Shown: piece after piece, positions 33,569-42,556 of the stretch | Numbering within the stretch: the stretch's first letter is position 1 | Layout of the letters: each line of letters opens with the position of its first letter | Assembly (NCBI RefSeq): GCF_006542395.2 | Contig: NZ_CP038231.1 | Coordinates: forward strand, 1,426,001-1,490,000 | DNA from: Formicincola oecophyllae | GTDB taxonomy: Bacteria > Pseudomonadota > Alphaproteobacteria > Acetobacterales > Acetobacteraceae | Length of the DNA: 64,000 nucleotides | Direction: 5' to 3' | The notes under the pieces: generated by a model | Told to the model about the DNA's origin: nothing | The model's database searches: none | What the model saw: the letters and a program-made list of their open reading frames with translations, nothing else | Made by a program: the position numbers and the translations under genes

Positions 33569-35935
33569 ATGGCTGAAGCGCTGAACGGGCACAAGGACCT
33601 GGGCACGGCCCTTTCCACAGAAGTCAGCCCATCTGCCCCAGACCCTGTGGCCCCTCCCATGGCGCAGGAGCCGCAAACCCCTGTGCTGACTGTGGTGCCT
33701 GGTTCAGGCGGCCAGCCCGCTGCCCAGCCCCCAGCCGGGCTGCAAGCGCCTGCGCTGGAGCTGGCTGTCGAACCCCTTCTGGAGAAAATCGCAGCCTACA
33801 ACCCTGAAGCTGACCTCGAAGCCGTCAGGCGCGCTTACGGTCTGGCAGTGCAGGCCCATGAGGGGCAGCAGCGCGACAATGGTGACCCTTACATCACCCA
33901 CCCCCTAGCTGTGGCCCATGTCCTGGCGGGCTTCAGGATGGACACGACCTCCATCATCGTTGGGCTCCTCCATGACACGGTGGAGGACACCAACCTGACC
34001 CTCAAAAAGCTTGAGGGGCTTTTTGGCGCTGAGTGCGCAGCCATTGTGGATGGCGTTACCAAGCTTACCAGGTTGGAGTTGCAGTCAGACCGCACCAAGC
34101 AGGCGGAGAACTTCCGCAAGCTTGTCCTGGCTATGTCGCGCGACATCCGCGTGTTGATCGTCAAGCTGGCTGACCGCCTGCACAACATGCGCACATTGCA
34201 TTTCGTCACCAAGACAAGCCGCCGCCTGCGCATCGCCCGTGAGACACTAGACATTTACGCCCCCTTGGCTGAGCGCATCGGCATGGACAGGGTGAAGACC
34301 GAACTCCAGGACATCGCCTTCGCCAATGTGGAGCCAGAGGCTGACGCCACCATCAGGGCGCGCCTCAACTACCTGCGCGGGCAGGGCGCTGGCATGATTG
34401 AGCGCATCCGCGCTGAGCTAGCTGCTGAATGCCGCAAGGCCGGCGTGGAGGTTCTGGAGGTCACCGGGCGGGAGAAGTCCCCCTATTCCATCTGGGAGAA
34501 AATGAAGCGCCGCAACGTGGCGTTTGAACAGCTTTCTGACATCATGGCCTTCCGCATTGTCGTGCCTGACAGGGTAAGCTGCTATGCGGCGCTGGGTGTG
34601 ATCCATGGCCAACACCCCATGATTGCGACACGCTTTAAGGATTACATCTCCACGCCCAAGAATAACGGCTACCAGTCGCTGCACACAGGCGTGACGCTGC
34701 ATGGCACTGAAAGCCAGAAAATCGAGGTCCAGATCCGCACGGACGCCATGCACGCTCAAGCGGAGAACGGCGTTGCTGCCCACTGGGCCTACAAGGAAGG
34801 CGGTGGGCTGGACGACTCCCTCACAGGGCGGATGCGCTGGGTGCAGGACCTGCTGGACATCCTTGAGAACAGCCAAGGCCCAGCGGAGTTCTTGGAAAAC
34901 ACCAAGCTGGAGCTATACCAGGACCAGGTATTCTGCTTCACCCCCAAGGGGCAGCTGATTTCACTGCCGCGCGGCGCCACCCCGGTTGATTTCGCCTACG
35001 CTGTGCACAGCCAGGTTGGCGATTCATGCGTGGGCGCTAAGGTCAACGGGCGCTTGGTGCCGCTGCGCCAGCCTTTGCAGAATGGCGACCAGGTGGAGAT
35101 CATGACAGCAAGGGGGAGCCAACCCTCCCCCTCTTGGGAGCGGTTCCTCGTTACAGGCAAGGCGCGCGCGCGCGTACGCCGCTTCGTGGCACTGCAGCAG
35201 CGCCGCGCTACCATCGACAACGGGCGCAGTACCCTTGTGCGTGTTTTCAGGCAGGAAGCCATCCCCGTCAGTGACAAGGTGCTTGAAGGGGCCTTAGGGG
35301 CTTTGCCCATGGCTAGCCTGGACGATCTGTATGCTGCTGTTGGCAATAACAGCATCGCGCCACAGGATGTCATCCTGGCTGTGCAGCCAGACTATAAAAA
35401 GCGCAGCAAAGCCCCGCGCGTGGTGCCAGGCCTGCCTGGGGGGGAGGCAGGCGCCAGCAAGCGGCGCGCTGGGGAGTTCCTCAGGGGGATTGGCAGCGGG
35501 GTGGAGGTGCATATGGCTGGCTGCTGCCGCCCGCTGCCTGGTGACCGCATTGTGGGCATCATCGCGCAGGGCCGTGGCGTAACAGTGCACCAGCATGATT
35601 GCCGCAACCTGGAAGCCATGGCTGAATCCCCAGGCCGTTTCCTAGAGGTGGACTGGGACCAGGAGGCCCTTGGCGACAGCGGTGCAGCAGCCCCGCGTTA
35701 CGTTGGGCGCCTTTCTGTGGTGGCGGAAAACGATTCAGCCGTTCTGGCCGCCCTGACCAACCTGGCCACGCGCCATGGGGGCAGTGTCGTCAATCTGCGC
35801 ATCTTGAACCGCCAGACGGACATTATGGAGATCCTCGTTGATTTGGAGGTGCGTAACCTCCAGCAGTTGCAGACCGTGATCGCTGCCTTTCGCATGACGC
35901 AAGGTGTGGCCCAGGTTGAAAGGATAAGGGCATGA
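33569..35935 (+). CDS. Bifunctional (p)ppGpp synthetase/hydrolase, RelA/SpoT family
   Basis: Makes and degrades the alarmone ppGpp. The 788 residues show, in order: a Pro/Ala-rich lead of about 65 residues not usual in the family; an HD hydrolase domain with HDTVED near 134; the synthetase domain with RIVVPDR and YISTPKNNGYQSLH near 330-375; a TGS domain near 435-495; a zinc-finger-like segment with paired Cys near 650 (AGCCRPLPGD); and an ACT domain from about 710. Intact HD residues suggest it is the single Rsh typical of alphaproteobacteria, active both ways. TTTGGAGG before the ATG supports the start. It overlaps acpS by four bases. Confidence 0.95.
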   Translation: MAEALNGHKDLGTALSTEVSPSAPDPVAPPMAQEPQTPVLTVVPGSGGQPAAQPPAGLQAPALELAVEPLLEKIAAYNPEADLEAVRRAYGLAVQAHEGQQRDNGDPYITHPLAVAHVLAGFRMDTTSIIVGLLHDTVEDTNLTLKKLEGLFGAECAAIVDGVTKLTRLELQSDRTKQAENFRKLVLAMSRDIRVLIVKLADRLHNMRTLHFVTKTSRRLRIARETLDIYAPLAERIGMDRVKTELQDIAFANVEPEADATIRARLNYLRGQGAGMIERIRAELAAECRKAGVEVLEVTGREKSPYSIWEKMKRRNVAFEQLSDIMAFRIVVPDRVSCYAALGVIHGQHPMIATRFKDYISTPKNNGYQSLHTGVTLHGTESQKIEVQIRTDAMHAQAENGVAAHWAYKEGGGLDDSLTGRMRWVQDLLDILENSQGPAEFLENTKLELYQDQVFCFTPKGQLISLPRGATPVDFAYAVHSQVGDSCVGAKVNGRLVPLRQPLQNGDQVEIMTARGSQPSPSWERFLVTGKARARVRRFVALQQRRATIDNGRSTLVRVFRQEAIPVSDKVLEGALGALPMASLDDLYAAVGNNSIAPQDVILAVQPDYKKRSKAPRVVPGLPGGEAGASKRRAGEFLRGIGSGVEVHMAGCCRPLPGDRIVGIIAQGRGVTVHQHDCRNLEAMAESPGRFLEVDWDQEALGDSGAAAPRYVGRLSVVAENDSAVLAALTNLATRHGGSVVNLRILNRQTDIMEILVDLEVRNLQQLQTVIAAFRMTQGVAQVERIRA

Positions 35936-36414
35936 CAGCCGCAGGGACCGGCCTTTTCCAGAACCCTCTGCCCACCCCCCAGCCTATGCAGATCATCGGC
36001 ACGGGGGTGGATCTGTGCCAAATCGCCCGCATGGCTGTGGTTCTGGAGCGCCACGGGGCTGCTTTCCTCAAGCGGGTTTTCACAAAGGGGGAGCGGGCCC
36101 ACCTGCAGGCTTTGCCAGATCATGCCATGGCTGCTGCTTGTGCCAAGCGCTGGGCCGCCAAGGAAGCGTGCGTCAAGGCGTTGGGCACCGGTTTTGCTGC
36201 TGGTGTGCACCCTGCCCAGGTTGGCGTTGCGCGCGCCCCTGGTGGCCAACCCCAGCTGGTGCTTTCAGGGGCCGCACAGCTACGTGCCCAAGCCTTGGCA
36301 GGCCCCACCCTTGAACCAGCGCTGTTTCTGAGCATCAGCGATGACGGCGACTATGCTATGGCCCATGTCATCCTCCAGGCTATGCCTAGCGCCCAGCTGC
36401 GCCAGGCGTTTTGA
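35932..36414 (+). CDS. acpS: Holo-[acyl-carrier-protein] synthase
   Basis: Attaches 4'-phosphopantetheine from CoA to acyl carrier protein. The 160 residues carry the Mg-binding Asp27 in IGTGVDLCQI and Glu78 in RWAAKEACVKAL. Enzymes of this family usually start close to the IIGTGVD strand, so the first 18 residues are extra; a second ATG at 35986 would give a standard length. The upstream ATG is kept because it overlaps the rsh stop in ATGA, which fits coupled translation. The rsh-acpS-lepB-rnc-era order is common in alphaproteobacteria. Confidence 0.93.
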   Translation: MTAAGTGLFQNPLPTPQPMQIIGTGVDLCQIARMAVVLERHGAAFLKRVFTKGERAHLQALPDHAMAAACAKRWAAKEACVKALGTGFAAGVHPAQVGVARAPGGQPQLVLSGAAQLRAQALAGPTLEPALFLSISDDGDYAMAHVILQAMPSAQLRQAF

Positions 36415-36526
36415 GCGCGCGGCCAGGGCCAGGAAAAGCGCAGCCATGAGGCGGCCATGATTGAGTCTTGCCCAGCAGGGGCCAATCTGCGCTATTGAGC
36501 ATAGAGCAAAACCGCGCGGAGCACCT

Positions 36527-37390
36527 ATGAAGAACCCCCAAGCCCCAGAAGGCCCCTTGAACGCCGCCAAGGCCAGCCCCATGCGGGACCCTACTGGGGA
36601 GTGGAAGCTTTTCTTGGTGCAAATGGCCGTCATCTTGGCGGCTGTCATGGTGGTGCGCACCTTTGTGGTGCAGCCTTACGTTATCCCTTCTGCCTCCATG
36701 ATTCCCACTTTGCAGATTGGGGACTACATCGCCACCACCAAATACAGCTATGGCTGGTCGCGTTATTCCATGCCGTTCAACCTGCCTGCCTTCAAGGGCC
36801 GGCTTGATGGCAGCCTGCCCCAACGCGGTGATGTGGTGGTGTTCCGCTACACTCAGGATCCAACTGTGGATTACATCAAGCGCGCTATCGGCCTGCCTGG
36901 CGACCATGTGCAGATGCGCGCTGGGCGCCTGTTCATCAACGGTCACGCCGTTGCTACAACGGCTGTGGGGCCTTACAGCGTTCATGACGACCAAGGGCGG
37001 TTGCTCAGTGGCACCGTCTACACAGAAGACCTGCCGCGTGGGCGCGGAACGCTGCAGCACCCTGTGCTCAAGCTCACTGACGGTGGGGCGGCTAACAACA
37101 CAGCCGACTATGTGGTGCCACAAGGGTGCGTTTTCTTCATGGGGGACGACCGTGACGACAGCGCCGATAGCCGTTTTCAGGGCGGCCGCGAAAGCGGGGC
37201 GTGCCCCGCCCCGCCAGGCAATGACTACTTGAAGTCCACAGGCCATGATTTGGGCTTTGTGCCTATGCAGAACCTGGTGGGCCGGGCGCGGCTGGTGCTG
37301 TTTTCAGTCGACATGCACCATCCTGCGTGGGAATTCTGGTACTGGCCTTCTGAAATCCGTTGGGGGCGCTTCTTCCAGCCCATCCCTTGA
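36527..37390 (+). CDS. lepB: Signal peptidase I
   Basis: Cleaves signal peptides from exported proteins at the outer face of the inner membrane. The 287 residues include one membrane helix (about 28-46), the nucleophile Ser57 in PSASMIPTL, the general base Lys118 in YIKRAIGLPGD, and GDDRDDSADSR near 205, all hallmarks of family S26A. GGAG precedes the ATG at 36527; the longer reading to 36461 runs into the intergenic stretch. First gene of the long envelope series, 112 bases after acpS. Confidence 0.95.
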   Translation: MKNPQAPEGPLNAAKASPMRDPTGEWKLFLVQMAVILAAVMVVRTFVVQPYVIPSASMIPTLQIGDYIATTKYSYGWSRYSMPFNLPAFKGRLDGSLPQRGDVVVFRYTQDPTVDYIKRAIGLPGDHVQMRAGRLFINGHAVATTAVGPYSVHDDQGRLLSGTVYTEDLPRGRGTLQHPVLKLTDGGAANNTADYVVPQGCVFFMGDDRDDSADSRFQGGRESGACPAPPGNDYLKSTGHDLGFVPMQNLVGRARLVLFSVDMHHPAWEFWYWPSEIRWGRFFQPIP

Positions 37391-37542
37391 AGGGGCAGGT
37401 GGGGCTTTGCCGCTTGAGGTAGCGTGCCCCACATTCTACAACCCGTATTCCCACCACGCGCCAGCCTGTCAGGCCCATGCCCAGGCTGAACCCGCCCCTG
37501 GCCTGCTGGGGCTGGCCAGCATGAACCCCCGCAGGAGAGACC

Positions 37543-38271
37543 ATGGCAGACCGCACTGCAGCCGCCCAGGCACTGCTTGGGAAGCTGGATTACCGCTTCA
37601 GCAACCCAGCCCTTTTTGAAGAGGCCCTGACGCACCGTTCTGCCCTTTCGCGCCATGCCAACCGCAAAGGCCAGCAAAAGGGCGCTGGCTCTAACGAGCG
37701 CCTGGAATTTGTAGGCGACCGCGTTTTGGGGCTGGTGATGGCCCAATGGCTGTTCGAACGCCACCCCCAGGACCAGGAGGGGGCGCTTGGCGGCCGGCAT
37801 GGCTACCTGGTCTCACGCCCGGTCCTGGCTGAGGTCGCCAGCGCCATTGGCCTTCCAGCTGCCCTCCACGTGGCCAGCCATGAGGAGGAGGCAGGCGTCC
37901 TCAAGCGTGATACCGTGCGCGCTGACGCCATGGAGGCTTTGCTGGGCGCTGTGTTCCTCGATGGGGGGCTTGAGCCAGCCCGTTCCATTGTCAGGCGGCT
38001 TTGGCAAACCCATGTGGAGGAGGAGAAGAAGCCCCACAAGGAACCCAAGACACGCTTGCAGGAGCACCTCCTTGGCAAGGCCCAGGGACTGCCGGATTAC
38101 GTTGTGCTCTCTTCTGAAGGGCCCTCTCACAAACCTGTGTTCCGCGTTGAGGTGCGCGGGGGCGGTCAACGCGCTGAAGGCGTGGCGGGCAGCAAGCGCG
38201 CCGCTGAAACCGAAGCAGCAAGCGCGCTGCTGGCCAAGCTAGAGGGGGGAGCCCCCCAAGATCCTGCCTGA
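37543..38271 (+). CDS. rnc: Ribonuclease III
   Basis: Cuts double-stranded RNA during rRNA maturation and mRNA decay. The 242 residues carry the signature ERLEFVGDR at 52-60 and the second catalytic segment DAMEALLGAVFLDGG near 127-141, with the Mg-binding Glu and Asp. The double-stranded RNA-binding domain spans about 165-238 (KTRLQEHLLGK to the Ala-rich end). GCAGGAG precedes the ATG. A spacer of 150 bases separates it from lepB, and era follows by 94 bases, the usual lepB-rnc-era order. Confidence 0.95.
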   Translation: MADRTAAAQALLGKLDYRFSNPALFEEALTHRSALSRHANRKGQQKGAGSNERLEFVGDRVLGLVMAQWLFERHPQDQEGALGGRHGYLVSRPVLAEVASAIGLPAALHVASHEEEAGVLKRDTVRADAMEALLGAVFLDGGLEPARSIVRRLWQTHVEEEKKPHKEPKTRLQEHLLGKAQGLPDYVVLSSEGPSHKPVFRVEVRGGGQRAEGVAGSKRAAETEAASALLAKLEGGAPQDPA

Positions 38272-38365
38272 ACCTGTTTAAGCGCCCTCATTAAAACCCT
38301 TGAAACCTTGCCCCGCCCACGCTCGATGAGCGCCCTACAGAAAAAGAAAGCTGAAAGCCCCCACC

Positions 38366-39367
38366 ATGACAGAGACCACGCCAGCTGCAACCACCCCCCA
38401 GCCCCCTGCCACAGAAGCCCCCCACCCCCCGGCCGCTTCCATGAATGCTGGCCCAAGCGGCGCTGAGGGCACAGGCACGCGTTGTGGGTTCGTTGCCATG
38501 GTGGGGGCGCCTAATGCGGGCAAGTCCACCCTCCTCAACCGGATGACGGGCTCCAAAGTGGCCATCGTCAGCCCTAAGGCCCAGACGACGCGTTTTCGCA
38601 CTCTTGGCATTGTTATTCACGACAAGGCGCAGATTGTTTTTGTCGACCTGCCAGGCGTGTTCAAACCGCGCCGCAAACTTGACCGCGCCATGGTCAACGC
38701 TGCCTGGACAGGCGTTCAGGATGCTGACCTGGCCTTGTTCATGGTGGACGCCAAGCGCGGGTTGAGTGACGATGTGCGTGAAATCGCCGAGCAGCTCTCC
38801 CAAAGTGGCCGGCGCGTTTGGCTGGTATTGAACAAAACTGACATCGTCAACCGTGAGGCCCTGCTGCCCCTGACTGCGGAGCTGGACGGCATCCTCCACC
38901 CCGAAAAGACCTTCATGGTCAGCGCCGCCAAGGGGGAAGGGGTGGACAAGCTGCTTGACGATGTGGCTGCCGCCATGCCTGAAGGTCCCTGGCTCTATCC
39001 TGAAGATGAAATGACCGACCTGCCTGACAGGCTTCTGGCCGCTGAGCTGGTGCGCGAGCAGGTGTTCCTGCAAACCCATGAGGAAATCCCCTACCAAGCC
39101 ACAGTTGAGACGGAGAGCTACAAGGAGCGCCCAGACGGCAGCGCCCGCATTGATGTGACGATCTTCGTCTCCCGCGCTGGCCATAAAGGCATTCTCATTG
39201 GGGATGGGGGGCGGCGCATCCGCGACATCGGCATGAAGGCGCGCCGCCAGCTTGAGGAGATCCTGGGCCATCCCTGCCATTTGTTCCTCAACGTGAAGGA
39301 GCGCGCCGGCTGGGATGAGGAGAACGCGCGCCTGCGTGCCTTGGGCCTTGACCCCCATCAAGCGTGA
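38366..39367 (+). CDS. era: GTPase Era
   Basis: An essential GTPase that binds 16S rRNA near its 3' end and checks 30S assembly. The 333 residues start with about 45 Thr/Pro/Ala-rich residues not found in E. coli Era. The G domain follows with G1 GAPNAGKST near 50, G3 DLPGVF near 96 and G4 NKTDIV near 158. The C-terminal KH domain has HKGILIGDGGRRIRDIG near 273-289. The start is uncertain because the ribosome site is poor and the N-terminus could be shorter. Confidence 0.94.
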   Translation: MTETTPAATTPQPPATEAPHPPAASMNAGPSGAEGTGTRCGFVAMVGAPNAGKSTLLNRMTGSKVAIVSPKAQTTRFRTLGIVIHDKAQIVFVDLPGVFKPRRKLDRAMVNAAWTGVQDADLALFMVDAKRGLSDDVREIAEQLSQSGRRVWLVLNKTDIVNREALLPLTAELDGILHPEKTFMVSAAKGEGVDKLLDDVAAAMPEGPWLYPEDEMTDLPDRLLAAELVREQVFLQTHEEIPYQATVETESYKERPDGSARIDVTIFVSRAGHKGILIGDGGRRIRDIGMKARRQLEEILGHPCHLFLNVKERAGWDEENARLRALGLDPHQA

Positions 39368-39446
39368 AGTGGTTGCCCGCCGCCTGCCTGGGCGGTAAAC
39401 AGGCGTTCAAGATGAAGTTTGTGCCCACCCGCCAAGGAAGCCTGCC

Positions 39447-40238
39447 ATGACCACCCAGGAAGCGACCCCGACTGCCCCCCAGGAAGTCCCTGCTGGTTCA
39501 GGGAAGCCGCTGCCTTACAAGCGGGTCCTGCTGAAGGTCTCTGGTGAGGCCCTGATGGGTGACGGCGCTTTTGGCATCACGCCCAAGGTGGTGGAACAGG
39601 TGGCTGCCGATGTGGCTGATGTGGCGGCCCGCGGCACTGAAGTGTGCTTGGTTGTGGGGGGCGGCAACATTTTCCGCGGCGTGGCCGCCGCCGCCAAAGG
39701 TATGGACAGGGCCCAGGGTGACTACGCCGGCATGTTGGCCACCGTCATCAACGCCTTGATGCTGCAGAACGCCCTTGAGCGCGAAGGGGTGGAGACGCGC
39801 GTCATGACGGCCATCGACATGGCGGAGATCGCCGAGCCCTACATTCGCCGCCGCGCTGTGCGCCATATGGAGAAGGGCCGGGTTGTGATCTTCGCCGCAG
39901 GCACCGGCAACCCCTTTTTCACCACAGATACGGCAGCAGCACTGCGCGCTAATGAAATGGACTGCGATGCCCTTTTCAAGGGCACCCAGGTTGATGGCGT
40001 CTATGACAGCGACCCGCGCACGAACCCTGCAGCGCACCGCTATAGCCAGCTTGGCTATTCTGAAGTCCTGGCGCGCAATTTAAAAGTCATGGACGCCGCC
40101 GCCATCAGCTTGGCGCGTGAGAACGACTTGCCCATCATCGTGTTTGACATCCGCGCCCCTGGCTCCTTCGGGGCTGTAATGGCGGGCCAGGGCGCCTACA
40201 CGCGCATCAGCGATGGCAGCGCTGAAACGGCCAGCTGA
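39447..40238 (+). CDS. pyrH: UMP kinase
   Basis: Phosphorylates UMP to UDP with ATP; a hexamer of the amino acid kinase fold. Of 263 residues the first 27 are a Thr/Pro-rich lead. [12 protein letters not shown] near 29-40 binds ATP phosphate, GGGNIFRG near 71 and [20 protein letters not shown] near 150 bind UMP and the regulatory nucleotides. pyrH-frr-uppS-cdsA-dxr is a widespread gene order; rpsB and tsf, which often precede pyrH, are replaced here by era. Confidence 0.96.
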   Translation: MTTQEATPTAPQEVPAGSGKPLPYKRVLLKVSGEALMGDGAFGITPKVVEQVAADVADVAARGTEVCLVVGGGNIFRGVAAAAKGMDRAQGDYAGMLATVINALMLQNALEREGVETRVMTAIDMAEIAEPYIRRRAVRHMEKGRVVIFAAGTGNPFFTTDTAAALRANEMDCDALFKGTQVDGVYDSDPRTNPAAHRYSQLGYSEVLARNLKVMDAAAISLARENDLPIIVFDIRAPGSFGAVMAGQGAYTRISDGSAETAS

Positions 40239-40288
40239 CCCCGATACGTGCAAGCCTCAACATCCCTGCAGCAGAGAGCAGCCACACC

Positions 40289-40855
40289 ATGACCACAGAC
40301 CTCAAAACCCTCCTCAATGACCTTGAACGCCGCATGGAAGGCGCGCTTGAAAGCCTTGGACGGGATTTCTCCGGCCTGCGTTCAGGCCGTGCCAGCCCCA
40401 ATTTGCTGGAGCCTGTGCGTGTTGAAGCTTATGGCTCCATGGTGCCGCTTGCCCAGGTTGGTTCGGTGGCGGTGCCTGAAGCGCGCATGTTGACGGTTTC
40501 CGTGTGGGACCGCAGCGTTGTCGGCGCTGTGGAAAAGGCCATCCGCGATAGTGGGCTGGGCCTCAACCCAGCGACAGAAGGGCAGACCATCCGTGTACCT
40601 ATCCCTCAGTTGACGGGGGAACGCCGCGCTGAATTGGCCAAAGCCGCCGCGCGCTACGCTGAAGGTGCGCGCATTGCCGTGCGCGGCGTGCGCCGTGACG
40701 GCATGGACCAAGCCAAGGCGCTGGAGAAGAAAGGCGACATCAGCCAGGATGAGCTAAAAACCTGGAGTGACGCTATCCAGAAGCTAACCGACCAGTTCAC
40801 CAAGCGCGTTGATGACGCTTTGGCTGACAAGGAACGCGACATCAAGCAGGTCTGA
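40289..40855 (+). CDS. frr: Ribosome recycling factor
   Basis: With EF-G it splits ribosomes after termination. The 188 residues give the family's usual length. The three-helix body is visible as [26 protein letters not shown] at the start and the closing helices [16 protein letters not shown]; the central small domain carries [19 protein letters not shown] near 46-64. It starts 50 bases after pyrH and precedes uppS by 32 bases. Confidence 0.96.
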   Translation: MTTDLKTLLNDLERRMEGALESLGRDFSGLRSGRASPNLLEPVRVEAYGSMVPLAQVGSVAVPEARMLTVSVWDRSVVGAVEKAIRDSGLGLNPATEGQTIRVPIPQLTGERRAELAKAAARYAEGARIAVRGVRRDGMDQAKALEKKGDISQDELKTWSDAIQKLTDQFTKRVDDALADKERDIKQV

Positions 40856-40887
40856 CCACCGCTTTGGCAGGCAGGGCCTGTAACAGC

Positions 40888-41619
40888 ATGGGAAATGGCG
40901 TGGGCAACCCCAGTGGCAAAAAGCTGCGCCATGTGGCTGTCATCATGGATGGCAATGCGCGTTGGGCCTGCCAGAACGGCCAAAGCGTTGCTGAAGGCCA
41001 CCGCCAGGGCGCGGCGGCTGTGCAACGCTGTATCGCTGCCGCCATCAAGCATGATGTACCTTACTTGACGCTTTACGCTTTCTCCTCAGAAAATTGGCGC
41101 AGGGCGCCTGAGGAGGTCGCTGCCCTGACTGCGCTCCTCAGCTATTATTTGAGCGAGAAAGTCGGTGAGCTGGTTGAACAGGGCGTGCGCCTGAAGGTGA
41201 TTGGGGAGCCTGAACGCTTTGGCGGCGAAATCGGCGCCACCATCGCTGCGGCCGAACGCAGGACGGCCCTTAATAACAAGCTGTGCCTGACATTGGCCCT
41301 TTCTTATGGTAGCCGCAGTGAAATCGCTAACGCCTGCCGCCACCTGGCCCAGGAAGTAGCCGCAGGCCGCTGCGCCCCAGCCAGCATTGACGAGGGCGCC
41401 GTGGCAGCATCCCTGCAGACGGCGGCGTTGCCTGACCCTGACATTATCGTGCGCACAAGCGGGGAAAAGCGCCTATCCAATTTCCTGCTGTGGCAGGCAG
41501 CCTATGCTGAGCTGCTTTTCCTGGACGTTCTGTGGCCTGATTTCAGTGAACAGGACTTCGAACATGTGGTGCATTATTTCGCAACCCGGCAAAGACGTTT
41601 CGGGGGGCGCCCTTCTTGA
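40888..41619 (+). CDS. uppS: Undecaprenyl diphosphate synthase
   Basis: A cis-prenyltransferase of 243 residues that makes the C55 carrier used for peptidoglycan and O-antigen. HVAVIMDGNARWA at 15-27 holds the catalytic Asp21; the base after Asn is normally Gly, here Ala24. RTSGEKRLSNFLLWQ near 190-204 is the isopentenyl diphosphate site. The ATG at 40888 is taken; a TTG at 40864 would add eight residues, and neither has a strong ribosome site. Precedes cdsA by 12 bases. Confidence 0.93.
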   Translation: MGNGVGNPSGKKLRHVAVIMDGNARWACQNGQSVAEGHRQGAAAVQRCIAAAIKHDVPYLTLYAFSSENWRRAPEEVAALTALLSYYLSEKVGELVEQGVRLKVIGEPERFGGEIGATIAAAERRTALNNKLCLTLALSYGSRSEIANACRHLAQEVAAGRCAPASIDEGAVAASLQTAALPDPDIIVRTSGEKRLSNFLLWQAAYAELLFLDVLWPDFSEQDFEHVVHYFATRQRRFGGRPS

Positions 41620-41631
41620 TGGACACTGCCC

Positions 41632-42444
41632 ATGACTGAATACCACAACCAGCCCGCGCCAGACCCCTCTGCGCCAGGGCGCTGGCGCGATCTGACGGCA
41701 CGCGTTCTGTCCAGCCTGGTCCTGGTGCCGCTGGCTTTAGGGGCACTCGTCCTTGGGGGGCCTTTCTGGGGTGCCTTGGTGCTTCTAGCCACGGCGGCCG
41801 TTGCCTGGGAGGGAGCGAGCCTGCTTGGCCAGAACATGAAGGATGCCGGCACGTGGGGTTTTGTGGGCTGTGTTGTGTTGGGGGTCCTCCTGGCGGAGGT
41901 CCACCATCCCTTCTGGGGTTTGGTCATCGCCTGCTGCAGCATGGTCTATGGGCGCAAGCTGCTGTCAGCGGCCATCGTGGCGTTTCTGGGGGCAGGTTCC
42001 CTGGCGCTTTTGCGTGAAATGCCCCAAGGACTGGTGATGGTGCTGTTCGTGCTAGCTGTCGTGGTGGCTGCTGACACGGGCGCCTATGTGACCGGCCGTC
42101 TGGTGGGCGGTCCCAAGCTTGCGCCAGCCATCTCGCCAGGCAAAACGGTTTCAGGCGCTGTGGGGGGCTGGGTGGCAGCCATGGTGGCTGGCGTGCTGGT
42201 GGCCAGGTTCAGCGGCACCGCCCATGGTTTCCTGCCTGCTTTGTGGGCGCTTGTCTTAGCTGTGGCCTCCCAAATGGGGGACTTGGCTGAAAGCGCCTTC
42301 AAGCGGCGCGTTGGCGTGAAGGATTCGGGGCGCCTTATCCCTGGCCACGGCGGTGCGCTTGACCGTTTTGACGGCCTTTTAGCTGCGGCACCGCTGGCCC
42401 TGCTCATCGCCGCCTTCACGGGGCGTTTCCCCTTCTGGCTGTGA
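41632..42444 (+). CDS. cdsA: Phosphatidate cytidylyltransferase
   Basis: Makes CDP-diacylglycerol, the branch point of phospholipid synthesis, in the inner membrane. Of 270 residues most lie in about seven hydrophobic segments. The C-terminal signature KRRVGVKDSGRLIPGHGG near 224-241, followed by LDRFDG, is complete and holds the metal-binding Asp. The start has a poor ribosome site, probably relying on coupling to uppS. Confidence 0.95.
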   Translation: MTEYHNQPAPDPSAPGRWRDLTARVLSSLVLVPLALGALVLGGPFWGALVLLATAAVAWEGASLLGQNMKDAGTWGFVGCVVLGVLLAEVHHPFWGLVIACCSMVYGRKLLSAAIVAFLGAGSLALLREMPQGLVMVLFVLAVVVAADTGAYVTGRLVGGPKLAPAISPGKTVSGAVGGWVAAMVAGVLVARFSGTAHGFLPALWALVLAVASQMGDLAESAFKRRVGVKDSGRLIPGHGGALDRFDGLLAAAPLALLIAAFTGRFPFWL

Positions 42445-42513
42445 GGTGGGGCGGCATTGCCTTGCCCTCGCCCACTTTATCGTTCTTAGTTCACCCCAAG
42501 TTCACCAGCTCTC

Positions 42514-42546
42514 GCAGGGCATTTTCAAGCCCTGCCAGCTGGCAGG
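42514..42546 (+). promoter_or_regulatory. Overlapping, mutually exclusive hairpins in the dxr leader
   Basis: GCAGGGC (42514-42520) can pair with GCCCTGC (42529-42535) around eight bases. The latter overlaps a perfect 16-bp palindrome, CCTGCCAGCTGGCAGG (42531-42546), so both stems cannot form together. The right arm of the palindrome holds the AGG that begins the ribosome-binding region of dxr. GTTCAC occurs at 42489, 42500 and 42551 around it. The layout suits a translational switch; no ligand is implied. Confidence 0.45.
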
Positions 42547-42556
42547 TTAGGTTCAC

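Noticed and set aside
36386-37246. 286-codon minus-strand frame opposite lepB
   Set aside because: lepB shows the Ser/Lys dyad and S26 motifs; the antisense frame has none.
38291-39361. 356-codon minus-strand frame opposite era
   Set aside because: Era with all G motifs and a KH domain lies on the plus strand; the antisense frame has no recognisable domain.
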